From Bin25 sp965221765 (lineage in GTDB: Bacteria; Bacteroidota; Bacteroidia; Flavobacteriales; Flavobacteriaceae): a stretch of DNA of 64,000 nucleotides. Positions 1 through 10,909 of this stretch are shown here, piece by piece. The stretch is from contig OZ244911.1 in the NCBI GenBank assembly GCA_965221765.1, positions 248,001 through 312,000 on the forward strand, in the 5' to 3' direction. The notes beneath the pieces are model-generated. The model did no database searches. It was not told the DNA's origin and saw only the letters and a program-made list of their open reading frames with translations. How positions within the stretch are numbered: the stretch's first letter is position 1; every line of letters starts with the position of its first letter. The translations under genes and the position numbers were made by a program.

Positions 1-250
1 CAGTCCGAGAGCTCGAACGAAAACCAGCTCCCCAACCAAAAGGTCTGTACCCAAAAGAACGGGGTCGGGACCAACGAGTGATCCATCAACAGCGATTCGA
101 TCAAAACCAGCCATGCACCGCTGGCATGGCCAAAGGCCAAGCTCATCAAATGGATGCCTTTGGAAATAACGTCGGCTGGATGGTGACGGGAGGTCCGACC
201 ATGATCATCACGGCCATCGGTGCTTCGGAGGCAGAGCCCCCAATAGGAAT
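1..250 (+). pseudogene. IS5-like transposase fragment (relic)
   Basis: No open frame spans this stretch. Its base sequence closely parallels 57140-57400, inside the IS5-like element further right: both carry the CATCAACAG segment, an AGGCCAAGCTCATCAA-like segment and GATCATCACGGCCATCGGTG, in the same order. In the better copy this part encodes FGNNVGLMTTGGQKMIITAI, which is followed by FEGNPHD, a conserved region of IS5-type DDE transposases. This is therefore a diverged internal piece of a related element, cut at the window edge. I see no terminal repeat. Confidence 0.6.
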
Positions 251-313
251 TTAACAACTTTTGCATTCTAGTTTATTAACTTTTAGAATTTATTATAGTG
301 TATCCTCCTTCTC

Positions 314-358
314 AAAACCCTTTATTTACAAGGGTTTTAGAGACTTTAGGGGGGGGGG
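314..358. repeat. Hairpin followed by a 10-G tract
   Basis: A perfect 9-bp inverted repeat (AAAACCCTT at 314-322, AAGGGTTTT at 330-338) with a 7-nt loop is followed by a run of ten G at 349-358. It sits between an IS5-like fragment and an ISL3-like relic. It may be an old terminator or an element end. The G run is one of six such tracts in the window. Confidence 0.5.
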
Positions 359-360
359 AG

Positions 361-969
361 GATTTGAATACCAAAAGAAAACACATTGCAACTATCACAA
401 AGGATATGTGGTGGCCTGATATCTGCTCAAGAATTACTACCTGAGGTCACCTTGATGCATGATCGGTTTCATTTGATTTAAAATCTCAACAAGGCCATGG
501 ACCAAGTACGGTGAAGAGAAGTCAAAAAAACAGGCGGTGCTGAAAAAAACTCAGTTGGCCATCCTAAAAAACGAGGACAACCAAACCGAAAAACAAAAAG
601 AAATCTTCATAGAGAGTACAAGAAAGTAACCTCGAGGTCAGCCGCGTTTGGAAACTCAAAGAGGATTTCAAATCCTTGTTTGAATCGAGTAGCTGGCAGG
701 AGGCCTCACCATACGTCCATCGTTGGATGGATCGCGTCCTTCAGTCCGGCATTCAAGAAGTCTGCCAGGTGGCCAGGAGGTTTCAAAACCATTGTCAAGG
801 CGTTGGTCATGCCTAGTGTCATCCAAAGTCCAACGCCAAGTTGGAGCAATGGAATGGGAGAATTCAAGAAATCAAGGCCATTGGTCGAGGGTATCGAAAG
901 TTCCAAAACTTTAGAGCAGCCGTCTTATTTTTTAATGGCGGTTTGAAACTTGCCCCACAACTTTTGTAG
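361..969 (+). pseudogene. ISL3-family transposase relic, C-terminal half
   Basis: Read across frames, this stretch gives a collinear ISL3-type transposase C-terminus: LPEVTLMHDRFHLI near 430-480, then NLNKAMDQVR, then KNEDNQTEKQKE near 570-605, then VWKLKEDFKSLFES near 645-690, and finally GRGYRKFQNFRAAVLFFNGG near 885-945, ending at a TAG at 967-969. The spacing and the DRFH and GYRNF-like blocks are typical of ISL3 DDE transposases. Several frameshifts and stops break it, and the N-terminal half is absent, so it cannot be active. Confidence 0.75.
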
Positions 970-1300
970 TAGAACCATAAAATCTCATACATATTCCTCA
1001 TGTTTTTTGTTAAAAAAAATAAAAATCCATCCAACGTTTGAAATAATCAACCTATATCTTAAATTCATGCAAAAATTCTGATGTATCTTGATAAAACTCT
1101 AAACGCCTATAACATCATTTATTTTTTATATGAAATGTTACAAGAGATATTGATTTTAATCAATCATCCATACCGATGGAAATTGAAGTTAATGATGGCA
1201 TCTATCCAATCCTATACCCCTACACAAACTATGAGGAAATTTTACTTTTTAAACTTAAAAAGTGACTCAAAAATGCTCTAAAAAATAGATTTCGAATATC

Positions 1301-1855
1301 ATGAAAAATCTAAAAAAAAAGGATATTAAGCTGTTGGTCTTAGGATTAAAAGAAGGGAATGAAGAAGCCTTCAAAACTCTTTACCAACATTTTTGCACGA
1401 AGTTGTATCACTATATTTTTCAGTATGTCAAGTCGGCTCATGTTTCTGAAGAATTAGTTCAAGAAGTCTTTATTAAAATATGGCTAAAAAGATCTGAGTT
1501 GAAAGAAAAAAAAGACTTTTCCTCTTTTTTATTTGTAGTGACTCGTAATATGATTTATGATCATTTACGCAAATTGGCAAATAGAAATAAACTACATAAA
1601 ACATATTTTGAATTTCAAGAACTATTAACTAATAGAACTTTTGATGATGTTCAATTAAAAGAATATGAACGATTTCTGAACAACATCGTTCATACATTAT
1701 CAAAGCAAAAACAAAAAATCTATATATTAAGTACCAAAGAGGGTAAAAACGATAAAGAAATAGCTGAAATATTAGGGATTAGTTCTAAAACCGTAAAAAA
1801 TAATCTTTGGGAAATATTAAAAGTGATTAAAGAGCAACTTCGTCTTACTACTTGA
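1301..1855 (+). CDS. ECF RNA polymerase sigma factor, FecI type (module 1)
   Basis: This 184-residue protein is a group IV (ECF) sigma factor of the FecI-like kind common in Bacteroidota. The region-2 core is visible at about residues 25-95 (LYQHF, ELVQEVFIKIW, FLFVVTRNMIYDHLR). A region-4 helix-turn-helix lies at about 130-180 (QKIYILS, NDKEIAEILGISSKTVKNNL). It starts with ATG and is followed 174 bp later by a FecR gene on the same strand. By family knowledge it should bring RNA polymerase to the promoter of the neighbouring susCD genes once FecR receives a signal from SusC. Its paralogue at 13076-13642 is similar along its whole length. Confidence 0.93.
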   Translation: MKNLKKKDIKLLVLGLKEGNEEAFKTLYQHFCTKLYHYIFQYVKSAHVSEELVQEVFIKIWLKRSELKEKKDFSSFLFVVTRNMIYDHLRKLANRNKLHKTYFEFQELLTNRTFDDVQLKEYERFLNNIVHTLSKQKQKIYILSTKEGKNDKEIAEILGISSKTVKNNLWEILKVIKEQLRLTT

Positions 1856-2029
1856 GAATGATTTCAGTTCAAACTTTCTTTGAAAGTACATCTTTGAACT
1901 TAATTTAAGCTTTTTATTTTGATTTCTGGTCGACTAAAATTTAAATGATCGGGAATTTTTCCTTTGAGAAACGTATTACTATTATCGATTGTGGTGGGCA
2001 CTTTGGCTAAAAGTTACTAGGATGCGACA

Positions 2030-3196
2030 ATGTCTAAATTAAATATCAAAGGATTACTTTCTAAGTACATAAGCAATAAAGCGTCGAAACATGAACTAGA
2101 CCTATTGGATGGTTTGCTCAAAGAAAATAAGGCGAAAGGTAAAATAAAAAAAAATCTAAAAAAACAGTGGAAGTTCTTGATGGATAAAGAAGTGACACAC
2201 GATGATGGGCTGTCTAGGGATTTGCTTAATCAAGTGCTAAAAAAGCTTAGAATTGCTGAAAAAGAAAAAATAATCAAAAGAATCGGTTGGCCTATGGGGT
2301 CTAAAATAGCAGCCATTTTTGTTGGTGTCATCACGTTGATTGGATTCATGTATTTCCAATTAAGATCAGAAGAAATTTTGATTATCCCTGATGATAAAAT
2401 TACCCTTAAACTAGAAGATGGAACTATTAAAATCATCAAAGAAGATGAGACTTCGACTTTATTGGCTAGCGATGGGCGTATCATTGGAAATCAGATTGGA
2501 AATAAAATGGTATATACTTCCAGTGAACCATCAAATGATATAATCTATAATATCTTGAAGGTCCCCTATGGAAAAAGATTCGAGTTAACCCTTTCAGATG
2601 GGACATTGATTCATTTAAACTCAGGAACTACATTAAAATATCCAATTGAATTTATTACCGAAAAAGGGAGAAGAGAGGTGTTTTTGCAAGGAGAAGCTTT
2701 TTTTAAAGTTGCTGAGGACCAATCTTTGCCATTTGTAGTAAATACAGATGGTATCCATTTGAAAGTATTAGGTACAGAATTTAATATTTCTTCTTTTTCT
2801 GATAATTCCATGACTTCTGTTGTATTGGTTGAAGGAACCGTTCAATTGCATAAAAACTCTGATTTAGACACATCACCTTTGGTTTTATCTTCTGGATATA
2901 AAGCACGAATAAATAGAGATCTAGATGCAGAAATTGAAGTAGAAAAAGTTAATGCGTTGCAATACATCTCATGGATCGATGGAGAACTATTATTTAGAAA
3001 AAGCTCATTAGAAAACATTCTTAAAACATTTGAGCGTCACTATAACATCACTATTATTAATCATAATGAAGATTTAAATGATATTTTGTTTAATGCTAGC
3101 TTTAAACAAGAACCCATTGAAAATATTCTGACGTATATGGATGATGTGTTGGGTTTAGACTATCGAATCAAAAACAATACTGTGATTATCAATTAA
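2030..3196 (+). CDS. FecR-family anti-sigma factor (module 1)
   Basis: This 388-residue inner-membrane regulator has the standard layout. A short cytoplasmic sigma-binding part (residues 1-85, starting LLSKYISNKAS) comes first, then one membrane helix at about 91-110 (IAAIFVGVITLIGFMYF). A periplasmic FecR domain follows at about 180-285 (PYGKRFELTLSDGTLIHLNSG, in two parts) and a C-terminal DUF4974 domain at about 320-388 (LENILKTFERHYNI). The last domain resembles the STN fold that it is thought to meet on SusC. It lies between the sigma factor and SusC, so the three probably form one signalling chain. The 247 bp before susC hold no convincing gene. Confidence 0.93.
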   Translation: MSKLNIKGLLSKYISNKASKHELDLLDGLLKENKAKGKIKKNLKKQWKFLMDKEVTHDDGLSRDLLNQVLKKLRIAEKEKIIKRIGWPMGSKIAAIFVGVITLIGFMYFQLRSEEILIIPDDKITLKLEDGTIKIIKEDETSTLLASDGRIIGNQIGNKMVYTSSEPSNDIIYNILKVPYGKRFELTLSDGTLIHLNSGTTLKYPIEFITEKGRREVFLQGEAFFKVAEDQSLPFVVNTDGIHLKVLGTEFNISSFSDNSMTSVVLVEGTVQLHKNSDLDTSPLVLSSGYKARINRDLDAEIEVEKVNALQYISWIDGELLFRKSSLENILKTFERHYNITIINHNEDLNDILFNASFKQEPIENILTYMDDVLGLDYRIKNNTVIIN

Positions 3197-3442
3197 AAAA
3201 GTTATCAAACAATATTTCATGAGAACACCACTTTATTTAGCAGTATGTCCTTCTTTATTTATGCAGAGCAGTGTGATGTATGCTTTAAATATCGCGGAAA
3301 ATAAAACAAGAAAGCCCCTTTATGTTCGGATAAAACGTCAAATTCCAAAATACTTCAAGATAGAAAAAAGCGGAAATAGTACAGATACTTTCCGATAAAA
3401 TTGCGATAAACTAAAACCATTATTATAAAAAATCCTTAAACT

Positions 3443-6400
3443 ATGAATGAATGTTTTCAGTTGGGTGTCTATCAATTGTCAAAAATTAAACTTGATTTAA
3501 AAATGAAAATCTCTGCAGTATTCGTTTTAGTAATCATGTTTAATCTTCAAGCCAATGGCACCTATTCTCAAAAGACTAAAATAAGTCTTAACTACCAAGG
3601 TATTTCTACTGAAAATATCTTGGATGTCATTGAACAAACTACAGATTTTAGGTTTGTTTATAAACTCGAGGATGTCAATCTTCAGAGGAAACTTTCTATT
3701 AATATAAAAGAAAAATCAATTAGAGATGTATTGTCTATTCTCTTTGATGGCACTGATACTGATTATAAAATTAGGCGATCCCAAGTCATGTTAAAAAAAG
3801 GAAAGCCAACAAAAACAAAAGTTGTCGAAACGGCTGAAGTAGTCGTAGAAGACCTTCAACAGTCGGTCAGTGGTAGTGTTACCAACCTCAATGGTGAACC
3901 TTTACCGGGAGCAAGCGTTGTAGAAAAGGGAACCGACAATGGCACACAAACTGATTTTGATGGGAACTTCACATTGACATTGAACAGCGATTCTTCCGTG
4001 ATTGTTATTTCTTATATTGGTTATAAAACACAAGAAGTTGATATCACCACAGATCAGAATCCAACTATAACCCTAGAAGAAGATGCGGCCGCTTTAGACG
4101 TCGTAGTCGTTACGGCTATTGGTATTGAACGAAGTAAAAAAGCATTAGGCTATTCAGTGGAAGAGGTTCAAGGTGAAGAAATCGCAAATTCCGGTAGCTC
4201 TAATGTTTTAACTTCATTGCAGGGCAAAGGAGCCGGAATCACAATCACTAATACTAGTTCAGGGATTACAGGATCTACTGAAATTGTTTTAAGAGGGGGA
4301 TCCTCTCTGACTGGTTCTAACGGAGCTTTGATTGTTGTTGATGGGGTGCCTTTCTCGAATAGATCTTTAAGAAATGGCGGAGATTTAAATATTGATTTTG
4401 GTAGTGGAATTGCAGATTTAAATTCTCAAGATATCGAATCAATATCTGTATTAAAAGGGGCTAATGCTGCCGCACTATACGGTTCGCGTGCACTTAACGG
4501 AGTGGTGATGATTACGACAAAGAGGGGGCAATTGGGAAAACCTAAGTTTTCGTTTTCCTCTCAATTAAGATTTACAGAGATCATGTATTTCCCAGAATTG
4601 CAAAATGAATATGGAGCGGGTCGTGGAAGTGTAAATGTTTTTGGAATACTTAAAGAGGATAACGGTCAACCCTATACTGGAGATGATACGAATTATGATG
4701 AAAAATCTTGGGGGCCAAAGTTGAATCAAGGACAGTTAGTTCGACGAGATTGGTTGCGAGATCGCCCCATACTTCCTTGGGTATCACATGGTGAGCAATG
4801 GAAAGATTTTTTTCAAACTTCTTTGACCAATATTCAAAATTTAAATATTACAGGGGGGACAGAGTCACTAAATTATTACTTATCTTTTTTATACGAAGAT
4901 GCAGAAGATGTTCAACCGGAATCTACTCAGGATAGATATAATCTAACCCTTCGATTAGGTTCTCAAATCAATGACAATGTTGGCATTGAAGGAAGATTAT
5001 CATATACCTATTCACAAACACATAATCGACTAAATGTCGGAAGTAGAGAGAGTGTTTATTATACTCTTCTTCAAATGCCTAGAAGCATCTCTCTTGATGA
5101 TTTAATCCCACACAGATATCCGTTCTCGGGAAAAGATTATTCTTTTTCATTTTTTAGAGATGGCAACAAGGTCGCTTGGAACAGAAGTAGAAATAATCCC
5201 TATTGGACAATTTACGAAGACCCCAACGATGATAAAACCAAAAGACTTATCGGATTTACAAAATTGAATCTAAACTTAGTTGATGACCTCGATGGATTTG
5301 GAAGGTTGACAGCTTTTTCAAGAATAGGATGGGATAACAGTGAAGTTGATTTTACATCGATACGTGGTAGATCGGAAGCCTATACTTTGGGTAGTTTGAG
5401 TGTGACAAAAAACTCATACCTCGAACTAAATACAGACTTTTATGTGACCTACCAAAAATCCTTAGGTGATATAGATTTTACTGCGAACCTCGGGGGCAAC
5501 AGAAGGTATAACGAGACCGACTTTCGACGTGTTTGGGGTTGGAATTTTCTAACTGATGAAAGAACTAGCTCGAATAACTTGGAAAATAGGGAATTTTCTT
5601 CTAGTACCAATAAGCAAGCATTGAATTCACTTTACGGAAGTGTCCAATTTGCATATAGAAATTATTTGTTTTTGGATGTCACTGGAAGGAACGATTGGAG
5701 CTCCACGCTGCCTTTAGAAAACAACTCTTTCTTTTATCCCTCTGTCAGTTTAGGATTCGTAGCAACTGATGCCTTAAGGGGACTGAGTTCAGATATTTTA
5801 CAATACGCCAAGTTGAGAGCTTCATATGCAGAGGTGGGTAATGATTTGGGTATTTATCGAATCAATACCTATTATAATTACGGTACTGATGGTCAAGGGA
5901 GATTACAAGCAACGGTTCAAAACTCGGTTGGAAATGAAAATATTGAAGCTGAGATCAACAAATCTTTGGAATTTGGAGCTGATTTTAGGTTCTTAGGAAA
6001 TAGAGTGGGATTGGATTTTACGTGGTATCGATCGGCAACTGAGAATCAAATAATTGATAATTATCCACAAGCCATATCAACGGGATTCACCAACCTATTG
6101 TATAATGTTGGAGAGATTTCAAATACGGGTATTGAGATTTCTTTGTTCACCAGACCGATTCGAACCGAATATTTAAATTGGGATGTCACCCTCAATTATG
6201 CAACCAATGAAATGGTCCTTGAAGAATTGAATTTACCAGGAGAAGCCTATTTTAGAATAGAAGATCATATCGAGTATAGTTCTAGAGCTTATGTTGGAAG
6301 TAAATTTGGAGATATTTATGGTTATCGGTATCTAAGGGACAGTGAAGGAACCGTCATTGTCAATCAACAAGGTTATCCCGTCATTGACAATAGAAATGGT

Positions 6401-7138
6401 TCAAATTCGGAAGTAAAAGTTGGAAATATACAACCAGATTTTAGTGCAAGTATCCAAAGTTCTTTGAATTATAAGAATTTAAGTTTTGCATTTTTAATTG
6501 ATGGAAGCTTTGGAGGAGATGTGTTTAGTGGTACCAAAAGAGAGTTAAACCGAAATGGATACTCAAAAGAATCGTTACAAGGTAGAGATGAGTGGACTTC
6601 TGCTGCGGATAATGACCCTAGAAATTTGAGACAACTAGGAGATAGAAATGTCGGCTCACCGCTTGGTGGTTATGATCGCTGGGTTGGAAAATCAGTATTT
6701 GGAGTTTTTGGTGCTGATGGGCTTATCCAGTTGGATTCTAATGGTAATCCGATGACTGGATTACGTAATGAAGGAGAAAATGCCATGTATGTCAATCCTG
6801 AAAGATATTGGGGTGAAGCGGCAAGGCAAGGATATAGGGCATTTGCTGGAAGTAAAGATGGAGCTACAGAAGAATATCTTGAAGATGGAACGTTCATAAA
6901 ACTTCGCGAAGTTAGCTTGACGTATGATATCCCTACAAAGTGGTTTGAAAGCATTGGATTGGAACAAGTGAGTTTAAGTCTTGTGGGGCGAAACCTATTT
7001 TATCTAAATGATGTCTCAGATTTCTTTGATCCAGATTCATATAGAAGAGGAACCGATTTCAATTCTCTAGGATATGAGCGTAATGGGGCATTCCCATCCA
7101 TGAGAACTTATTTATTAAACTTGAGAATTAATTTTTAG
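3443..7138 (+). CDS. SusC/RagA-family TonB-dependent outer-membrane transporter with STN signalling domain (module 1)
   Basis: This 1231-residue protein is an outer-membrane beta-barrel that imports a bound substrate with energy from TonB. In order it shows an N-terminal signal segment (residues 15-43), an STN domain at about 45-115 (ISTENILDVIEQTTDFRF, then LSINIKEKSIRDVL), a carboxypeptidase-regulatory-like domain at about 138-215 (LNGEPLPGASVVEKGT, DFDGNFTL), a plug at about 220-360 (LRGGSSL, DGVPFSN, AALYGSRALNGVVMITTKRG) and a long barrel. The STN domain marks it as a transducer that signals to FecR, in line with its neighbours. SusD begins 4 bp after its stop. The substrate cannot be read from sequence. 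Confidence 0.96.
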   Translation: MNECFQLGVYQLSKIKLDLKMKISAVFVLVIMFNLQANGTYSQKTKISLNYQGISTENILDVIEQTTDFRFVYKLEDVNLQRKLSINIKEKSIRDVLSILFDGTDTDYKIRRSQVMLKKGKPTKTKVVETAEVVVEDLQQSVSGSVTNLNGEPLPGASVVEKGTDNGTQTDFDGNFTLTLNSDSSVIVISYIGYKTQEVDITTDQNPTITLEEDAAALDVVVVTAIGIERSKKALGYSVEEVQGEEIANSGSSNVLTSLQGKGAGITITNTSSGITGSTEIVLRGGSSLTGSNGALIVVDGVPFSNRSLRNGGDLNIDFGSGIADLNSQDIESISVLKGANAAALYGSRALNGVVMITTKRGQLGKPKFSFSSQLRFTEIMYFPELQNEYGAGRGSVNVFGILKEDNGQPYTGDDTNYDEKSWGPKLNQGQLVRRDWLRDRPILPWVSHGEQWKDFFQTSLTNIQNLNITGGTESLNYYLSFLYEDAEDVQPESTQDRYNLTLRLGSQINDNVGIEGRLSYTYSQTHNRLNVGSRESVYYTLLQMPRSISLDDLIPHRYPFSGKDYSFSFFRDGNKVAWNRSRNNPYWTIYEDPNDDKTKRLIGFTKLNLNLVDDLDGFGRLTAFSRIGWDNSEVDFTSIRGRSEAYTLGSLSVTKNSYLELNTDFYVTYQKSLGDIDFTANLGGNRRYNETDFRRVWGWNFLTDERTSSNNLENREFSSSTNKQALNSLYGSVQFAYRNYLFLDVTGRNDWSSTLPLENNSFFYPSVSLGFVATDALRGLSSDILQYAKLRASYAEVGNDLGIYRINTYYNYGTDGQGRLQATVQNSVGNENIEAEINKSLEFGADFRFLGNRVGLDFTWYRSATENQIIDNYPQAISTGFTNLLYNVGEISNTGIEISLFTRPIRTEYLNWDVTLNYATNEMVLEELNLPGEAYFRIEDHIEYSSRAYVGSKFGDIYGYRYLRDSEGTVIVNQQGYPVIDNRNGSNSEVKVGNIQPDFSASIQSSLNYKNLSFAFLIDGSFGGDVFSGTKRELNRNGYSKESLQGRDEWTSAADNDPRNLRQLGDRNVGSPLGGYDRWVGKSVFGVFGADGLIQLDSNGNPMTGLRNEGENAMYVNPERYWGEAARQGYRAFAGSKDGATEEYLEDGTFIKLREVSLTYDIPTKWFESIGLEQVSLSLVGRNLFYLNDVSDFFDPDSYRRGTDFNSLGYERNGAFPSMRTYLLNLRINF

Positions 7139-7142
7139 AAAA

Positions 7143-8603
7143 ATGAAAAAAAACATCATAGCCATAACATTCATTTCGTTAATGAGTTTTTCATGTGAGA
7201 AAAACTTTGAAGAGTTCAATACCAATCCACTGAATGCTCAATTGGGATCTGATGAAGTGACCCCTAGGATACAACTTGGCCCAATAACAGAAGCTTTAAA
7301 ATCAGTTGGACAGGTTAACAATCAAATCGCTCCAGAGTATACCAGACAGTTTTCTTATAATAATAGTAGTTATAGAGTTTCAGAGTTGGTTGCCTTTCAG
7401 TGGAATAACATGTGGGAAAGAGTATACAAGATTAATCCAACCATCAATAATGTACTTCAACAAACTATAGAATCTACTAGTCCAGTTGATATCGTGGTTG
7501 GAGCGATAACTAAAATATCAAAAGTGTACCTATTTACTGGATTATCTGATTTATATGGACAGATCCCTTATTCGGAAGCCGGACTTATGGATGTTCAGTT
7601 TCCAAAATATGATACGCAACAATTTGTTTATAATGATGGTTTTGTATTGATTGATGAAGCCATAGCAAGTCTATCTTCCCAGATTTCGGCTGATGTCCAA
7701 TTACCGAAAGATGACAGAGTATATGGAGGGGATGTGTCAAAGTGGATTCGATTTGCAAATTCATTGAAATTGAGATTAGCCATGCGATTGAGAGATGTGG
7801 ATAATGGAACTTCTGCTTCTAAAACTGTTGAGGCGATTCAACATAGTGGGGGACTTATTTCAAATCATGATCAATCAGCTACTATTGAAAATTTTGGTGG
7901 TGCTGGCCCCGAACATTCAATTTATCAAATGAGAAATGAACCTTTTCGAATGGCAAAGTTTTTTGTTGATTATCTCATTGGTACCAATGACCCTAGATTA
8001 CCGATATGGGCAGATCCGGCTGTCAATGGTGGGGGTTATGTTGGAGTAGACAATAGTTTGATTGATTTCCCTAATAATGATAATTTCAGCAAGTTAAGTG
8101 CTAACAATATCTTCCAACAAGATTTAGAGGATATTATTTTGATGTATTCAGAATCGGAGTTTTTAAAAGCAGAGGCTTATCTGATCGGACACGGCGTAGG
8201 TAAAGACCTCAATGTAGCCAGTGATGCCTATAGAGCTGGCATCAAAGCTTCATTAGAATATTGGGGTGTTGATGAATCGGATGTCACTACTTTTTTGACA
8301 CAAGATTTTGCAACGCTTAGAGGAAGTGAAGACGCCATGTTAAAACAAATTGCAGAACAAAAATGGGTATCCTTATTTCTTGCAGGTACAGAGTTATGGT
8401 CAGAAGTAAGGAGACTAGATTATCCAATATACCCAAGTAGAGCTGGTGTTCCTGGTTATTTTCAAGGGGATACCAATGGAGGAATGCCAACCAGAATGGA
8501 TTACCCTGAGGATGAAGCTTCCTTGAATGCCGAAAATTATGATTTGGCCAATAGTAACTATCCTAGAGTGATTGCTTCTAAAGTTTGGTGGGATGTGAAT
8601 TAA
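7143..8603 (+). CDS. SusD/RagB-family surface lipoprotein, SusD-like 2 type (module 1)
   Basis: This 486-residue lipoprotein is the substrate-binding lid of the SusC transporter just upstream. A lipoprotein signal is clear (FISLMSFSC, with Cys at about residue 18). The start NTNPLNAQLGSDEVTPR, the long helical TPR-like part and QIAEQKWVSLFLAGTELWSE near the C-terminus fit the SusD-like 2 group (PF12771), which often serves peptides or other non-starch substrates. It is 4 bp from susC and is followed by a strong terminator-like hairpin, so the susCD transcript probably ends here. Confidence 0.93.
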   Translation: MKKNIIAITFISLMSFSCEKNFEEFNTNPLNAQLGSDEVTPRIQLGPITEALKSVGQVNNQIAPEYTRQFSYNNSSYRVSELVAFQWNNMWERVYKINPTINNVLQQTIESTSPVDIVVGAITKISKVYLFTGLSDLYGQIPYSEAGLMDVQFPKYDTQQFVYNDGFVLIDEAIASLSSQISADVQLPKDDRVYGGDVSKWIRFANSLKLRLAMRLRDVDNGTSASKTVEAIQHSGGLISNHDQSATIENFGGAGPEHSIYQMRNEPFRMAKFFVDYLIGTNDPRLPIWADPAVNGGGYVGVDNSLIDFPNNDNFSKLSANNIFQQDLEDIILMYSESEFLKAEAYLIGHGVGKDLNVASDAYRAGIKASLEYWGVDESDVTTFLTQDFATLRGSEDAMLKQIAEQKWVSLFLAGTELWSEVRRLDYPIYPSRAGVPGYFQGDTNGGMPTRMDYPEDEASLNAENYDLANSNYPRVIASKVWWDVN

Positions 8604-8647
8604 AAACACAAATTTCAAGCATCTATTGGATAGTATAGAGTATATAA

Positions 8648-8682
8648 AAGGGCATATGAAGATTCATATGCCCTTTTTTTTT
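8648..8682 (+). terminator. Intrinsic terminator after susD (module 1)
   Basis: A near-perfect hairpin (AAGGGCATATGA pairing with TCATATGCCCTT, positions 8648-8675) is followed by an unbroken run of T to 8682. It starts 45 bp after the susD stop and ends the module 1 transcript before the broken ATPase gene. Confidence 0.85.
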
Positions 8683-8971
8683 GAATTTTATCCCAAAGTG
8701 GCAAAAACCCATGATGCATTGATTGTTGGTTGAGAATTTTTTTTTGGGGATTTTAATTTTGACTTGTTTAACTTTTTACAGTTCATTTTTTAGCTTTTCT
8801 TTGGTATATCATTCCCCATTGATTTCAATAATGTGTTTTTCGCTAAATATTGATCGCCTTCCTTTTTTTTTAACTAGATCGGTTTATACTTGGGACTAGT
8901 ACACTAATAATGACAAAAAACAAATAAAATAATTAAATTATGAAAATTCTAATTCTCTTAGCTTTGTTCGT

Positions 8972-10191
8972 ATGAACAACAATAAAAGAATATTTGTTTC
9001 GGATCGAGGAAGAGCAGCGTATTTTCATGGTCGAAAACTTGAAATTAATTTCTTTAAAAACGCTTTAAAAGAATCTCAAAAAGAAGGAAAAGCTCATTCT
9101 ATTTTAATACAAGGAGCCCCAGGTGTGGGGAAAACGGCTTTATTAAAAAAACTTGAAAAAATAAGAATAGAATATAGTTGGCATATTGCTAAAATGGAGT
9201 TTGAAGCCTTATGGAATCCGAACGAATTTTAATTGGTCAAAAGGAATATAAAAAAACTTCTAAAGAAATCAGCGCGGATATAAGGTTCGCTAAAGGAACC
9301 AATCGCTACGAAAAAACAGAAGATATCATACCGTAAACGATTCAATCTATTAAACGTCCTTTAATATTAGTTTTAGACGAAGCTCAGATGATTGGTGTGG
9401 GGTTAACAAAAGATAGTCCCGAAATCGGAAAATCAGCTCGTACATTAAATCTCCTTCATAATTTGGAAATAAAACATGGTTTAATTTTTTATTAGCTAGA
9501 TTGAGTGATACTAGAAAAGTATTTAAATATTTTAAAATTTCTAAATTTAATAAAAATGCTGTGATCCATCTAAATCGATTAGATCAAGAATCTGAAAAAA
9601 ACATTCTCAGAGATTATGTAGTAAGGGGGGCGCATATAGATAAAAATCATCCGGATTTGAATCATTGGATTCGTCAGCTCTCCCAGGAAATGCATCAATA
9701 GGCACAGCATATTTCTTCTTATGGACAAGTAGCTGCGGCTATCATAAACGATAACGATAAAACGCTATCCAATGATTTATTATTATAGAAGTATTAGACC
9801 AATCAAAAAATTTAAAAATACGTATTACAATAATCGATTTGAAGAATTAAACCAATCAGAACGAGCTTCGATATTCCATGCTATTTTTGAGAATAAAATT
9901 AAAGAAAATATGGTGATGAGTTCAAAAGTGCTATTTGATTTTAAGATGAACCCTATCATTAAACAACCTAAAAAAATGTTTCAAGAGGTGGTTTCTAGGG
10001 GCATTTTACAAATTCAGCGAGGTGGATTTTATCACATTCCGATTCCATCTTTAAGAACATGTATGTTGGAAGAATATCAATATTATTTAAAGATAGTGAA
10101 TGAAAAGCCAAGTCTTAAGATACAACAGTTAATCGCTTCGATTCAAACACCAAAAAAAATAAAATCCAATTGTCAAAAAGCAATAGAATAA
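8972..10191 (+). pseudogene. AAA-type ATPase, broken copy (module 1)
   Basis: Three frames together rebuild a protein collinear with the intact ATPase at 21221-22309. The first piece (8972-9232) holds RAAYFHGRKLE and the Walker A loop GAPGVGKTALL. The middle (about 9330-9480) holds a Walker B-like LVLDEAQ and ends in LIFLLARLS after a frame change. The next piece (9501-9701) has AVIHLNRLDQESEKNILRD. The last (9772-10191) ends in HIPIPSLRTCMLEEY, matching VPIPSLRTFLIHEY of the intact copy. At least one in-frame stop and several frame changes separate the parts, so no full protein can be made. It follows susD just as the intact copy does. Confidence 0.85.
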
Positions 10192-10890
10192 TGTCTTTAC
10201 TCACGATGTCTCCTAACGATCAACAATGAAATGAGTTTGAATCCATAGAATGACCAAAAAAAGGTTGGCTTTGGTCGATGTTTGTTGTTTTGATAAATAA
10301 AAAAATAATCAATTGGCTTAGCTCCCCTAATTTGTAAATAATTGGCCACTTTAGTATAAAATTCCCTTATATTTTGTAGTAATAATTCATGTCCAATTCA
10401 GCATATAGAGCTCGCATCAGAATTCAATTAAAAAGGGAGTAAAGGAGCCAACTGATATAACCATCTAGTTCAAATATCCGATTAAAAATCAGCGTTTAAC
10501 TTGTAACTTGATAAAACTTTATCTGATTCTTAGAATCATAGAAATGCGAAATAGGGTTCTTTAAAAAATATGATGTAGATTACTTCCATAGGAGATTGGG
10601 ATGGTCGTCGCATTGATTGAAGCATTGTCTATAATCTTCTTGATGATCTATCACATGATGTGGTTGGTATCACAAAACGTTAAGGGTTTCGAGATATAAA
10701 TCTTAGTTTAAACAAACTGGTGTAGACGTATCAGTATCCCCATTTGCGATTCAATGGTAATGTATTAGTTGTATATATCACTCAAACTGAGCCATTGATT
10801 TCACTCTTATTGAGTCGCCTTTAATCTCGGCTCAATAAAATTTATTTTACTTTTCTTATTCCATTGATTGTAAATTAAAATAACTATTGA
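10192..10890. other. Gene-free stretch
   Basis: Nothing recognisable is seen here on either strand apart from short open frames with no family signature. It separates the broken ATPase from the IS21 relic and is AT-rich like the rest of the chromosome. Confidence 0.5.
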
Positions 10891-10909
10891 TTGAGGTTCA
10901 AGATTGCAT

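Noticed and set aside
680..946. 88-codon frame inside the ISL3 relic
   Set aside because: The conserved ISL3 text is in other frames over most of this stretch, so this is a shadow of the dead transposase.
1081..1281. 66-codon frame just upstream of sigma factor 1
   Set aside because: It has no domain, signal or coupling, and its content looks like random AT-rich sequence; a promoter region is more likely here.
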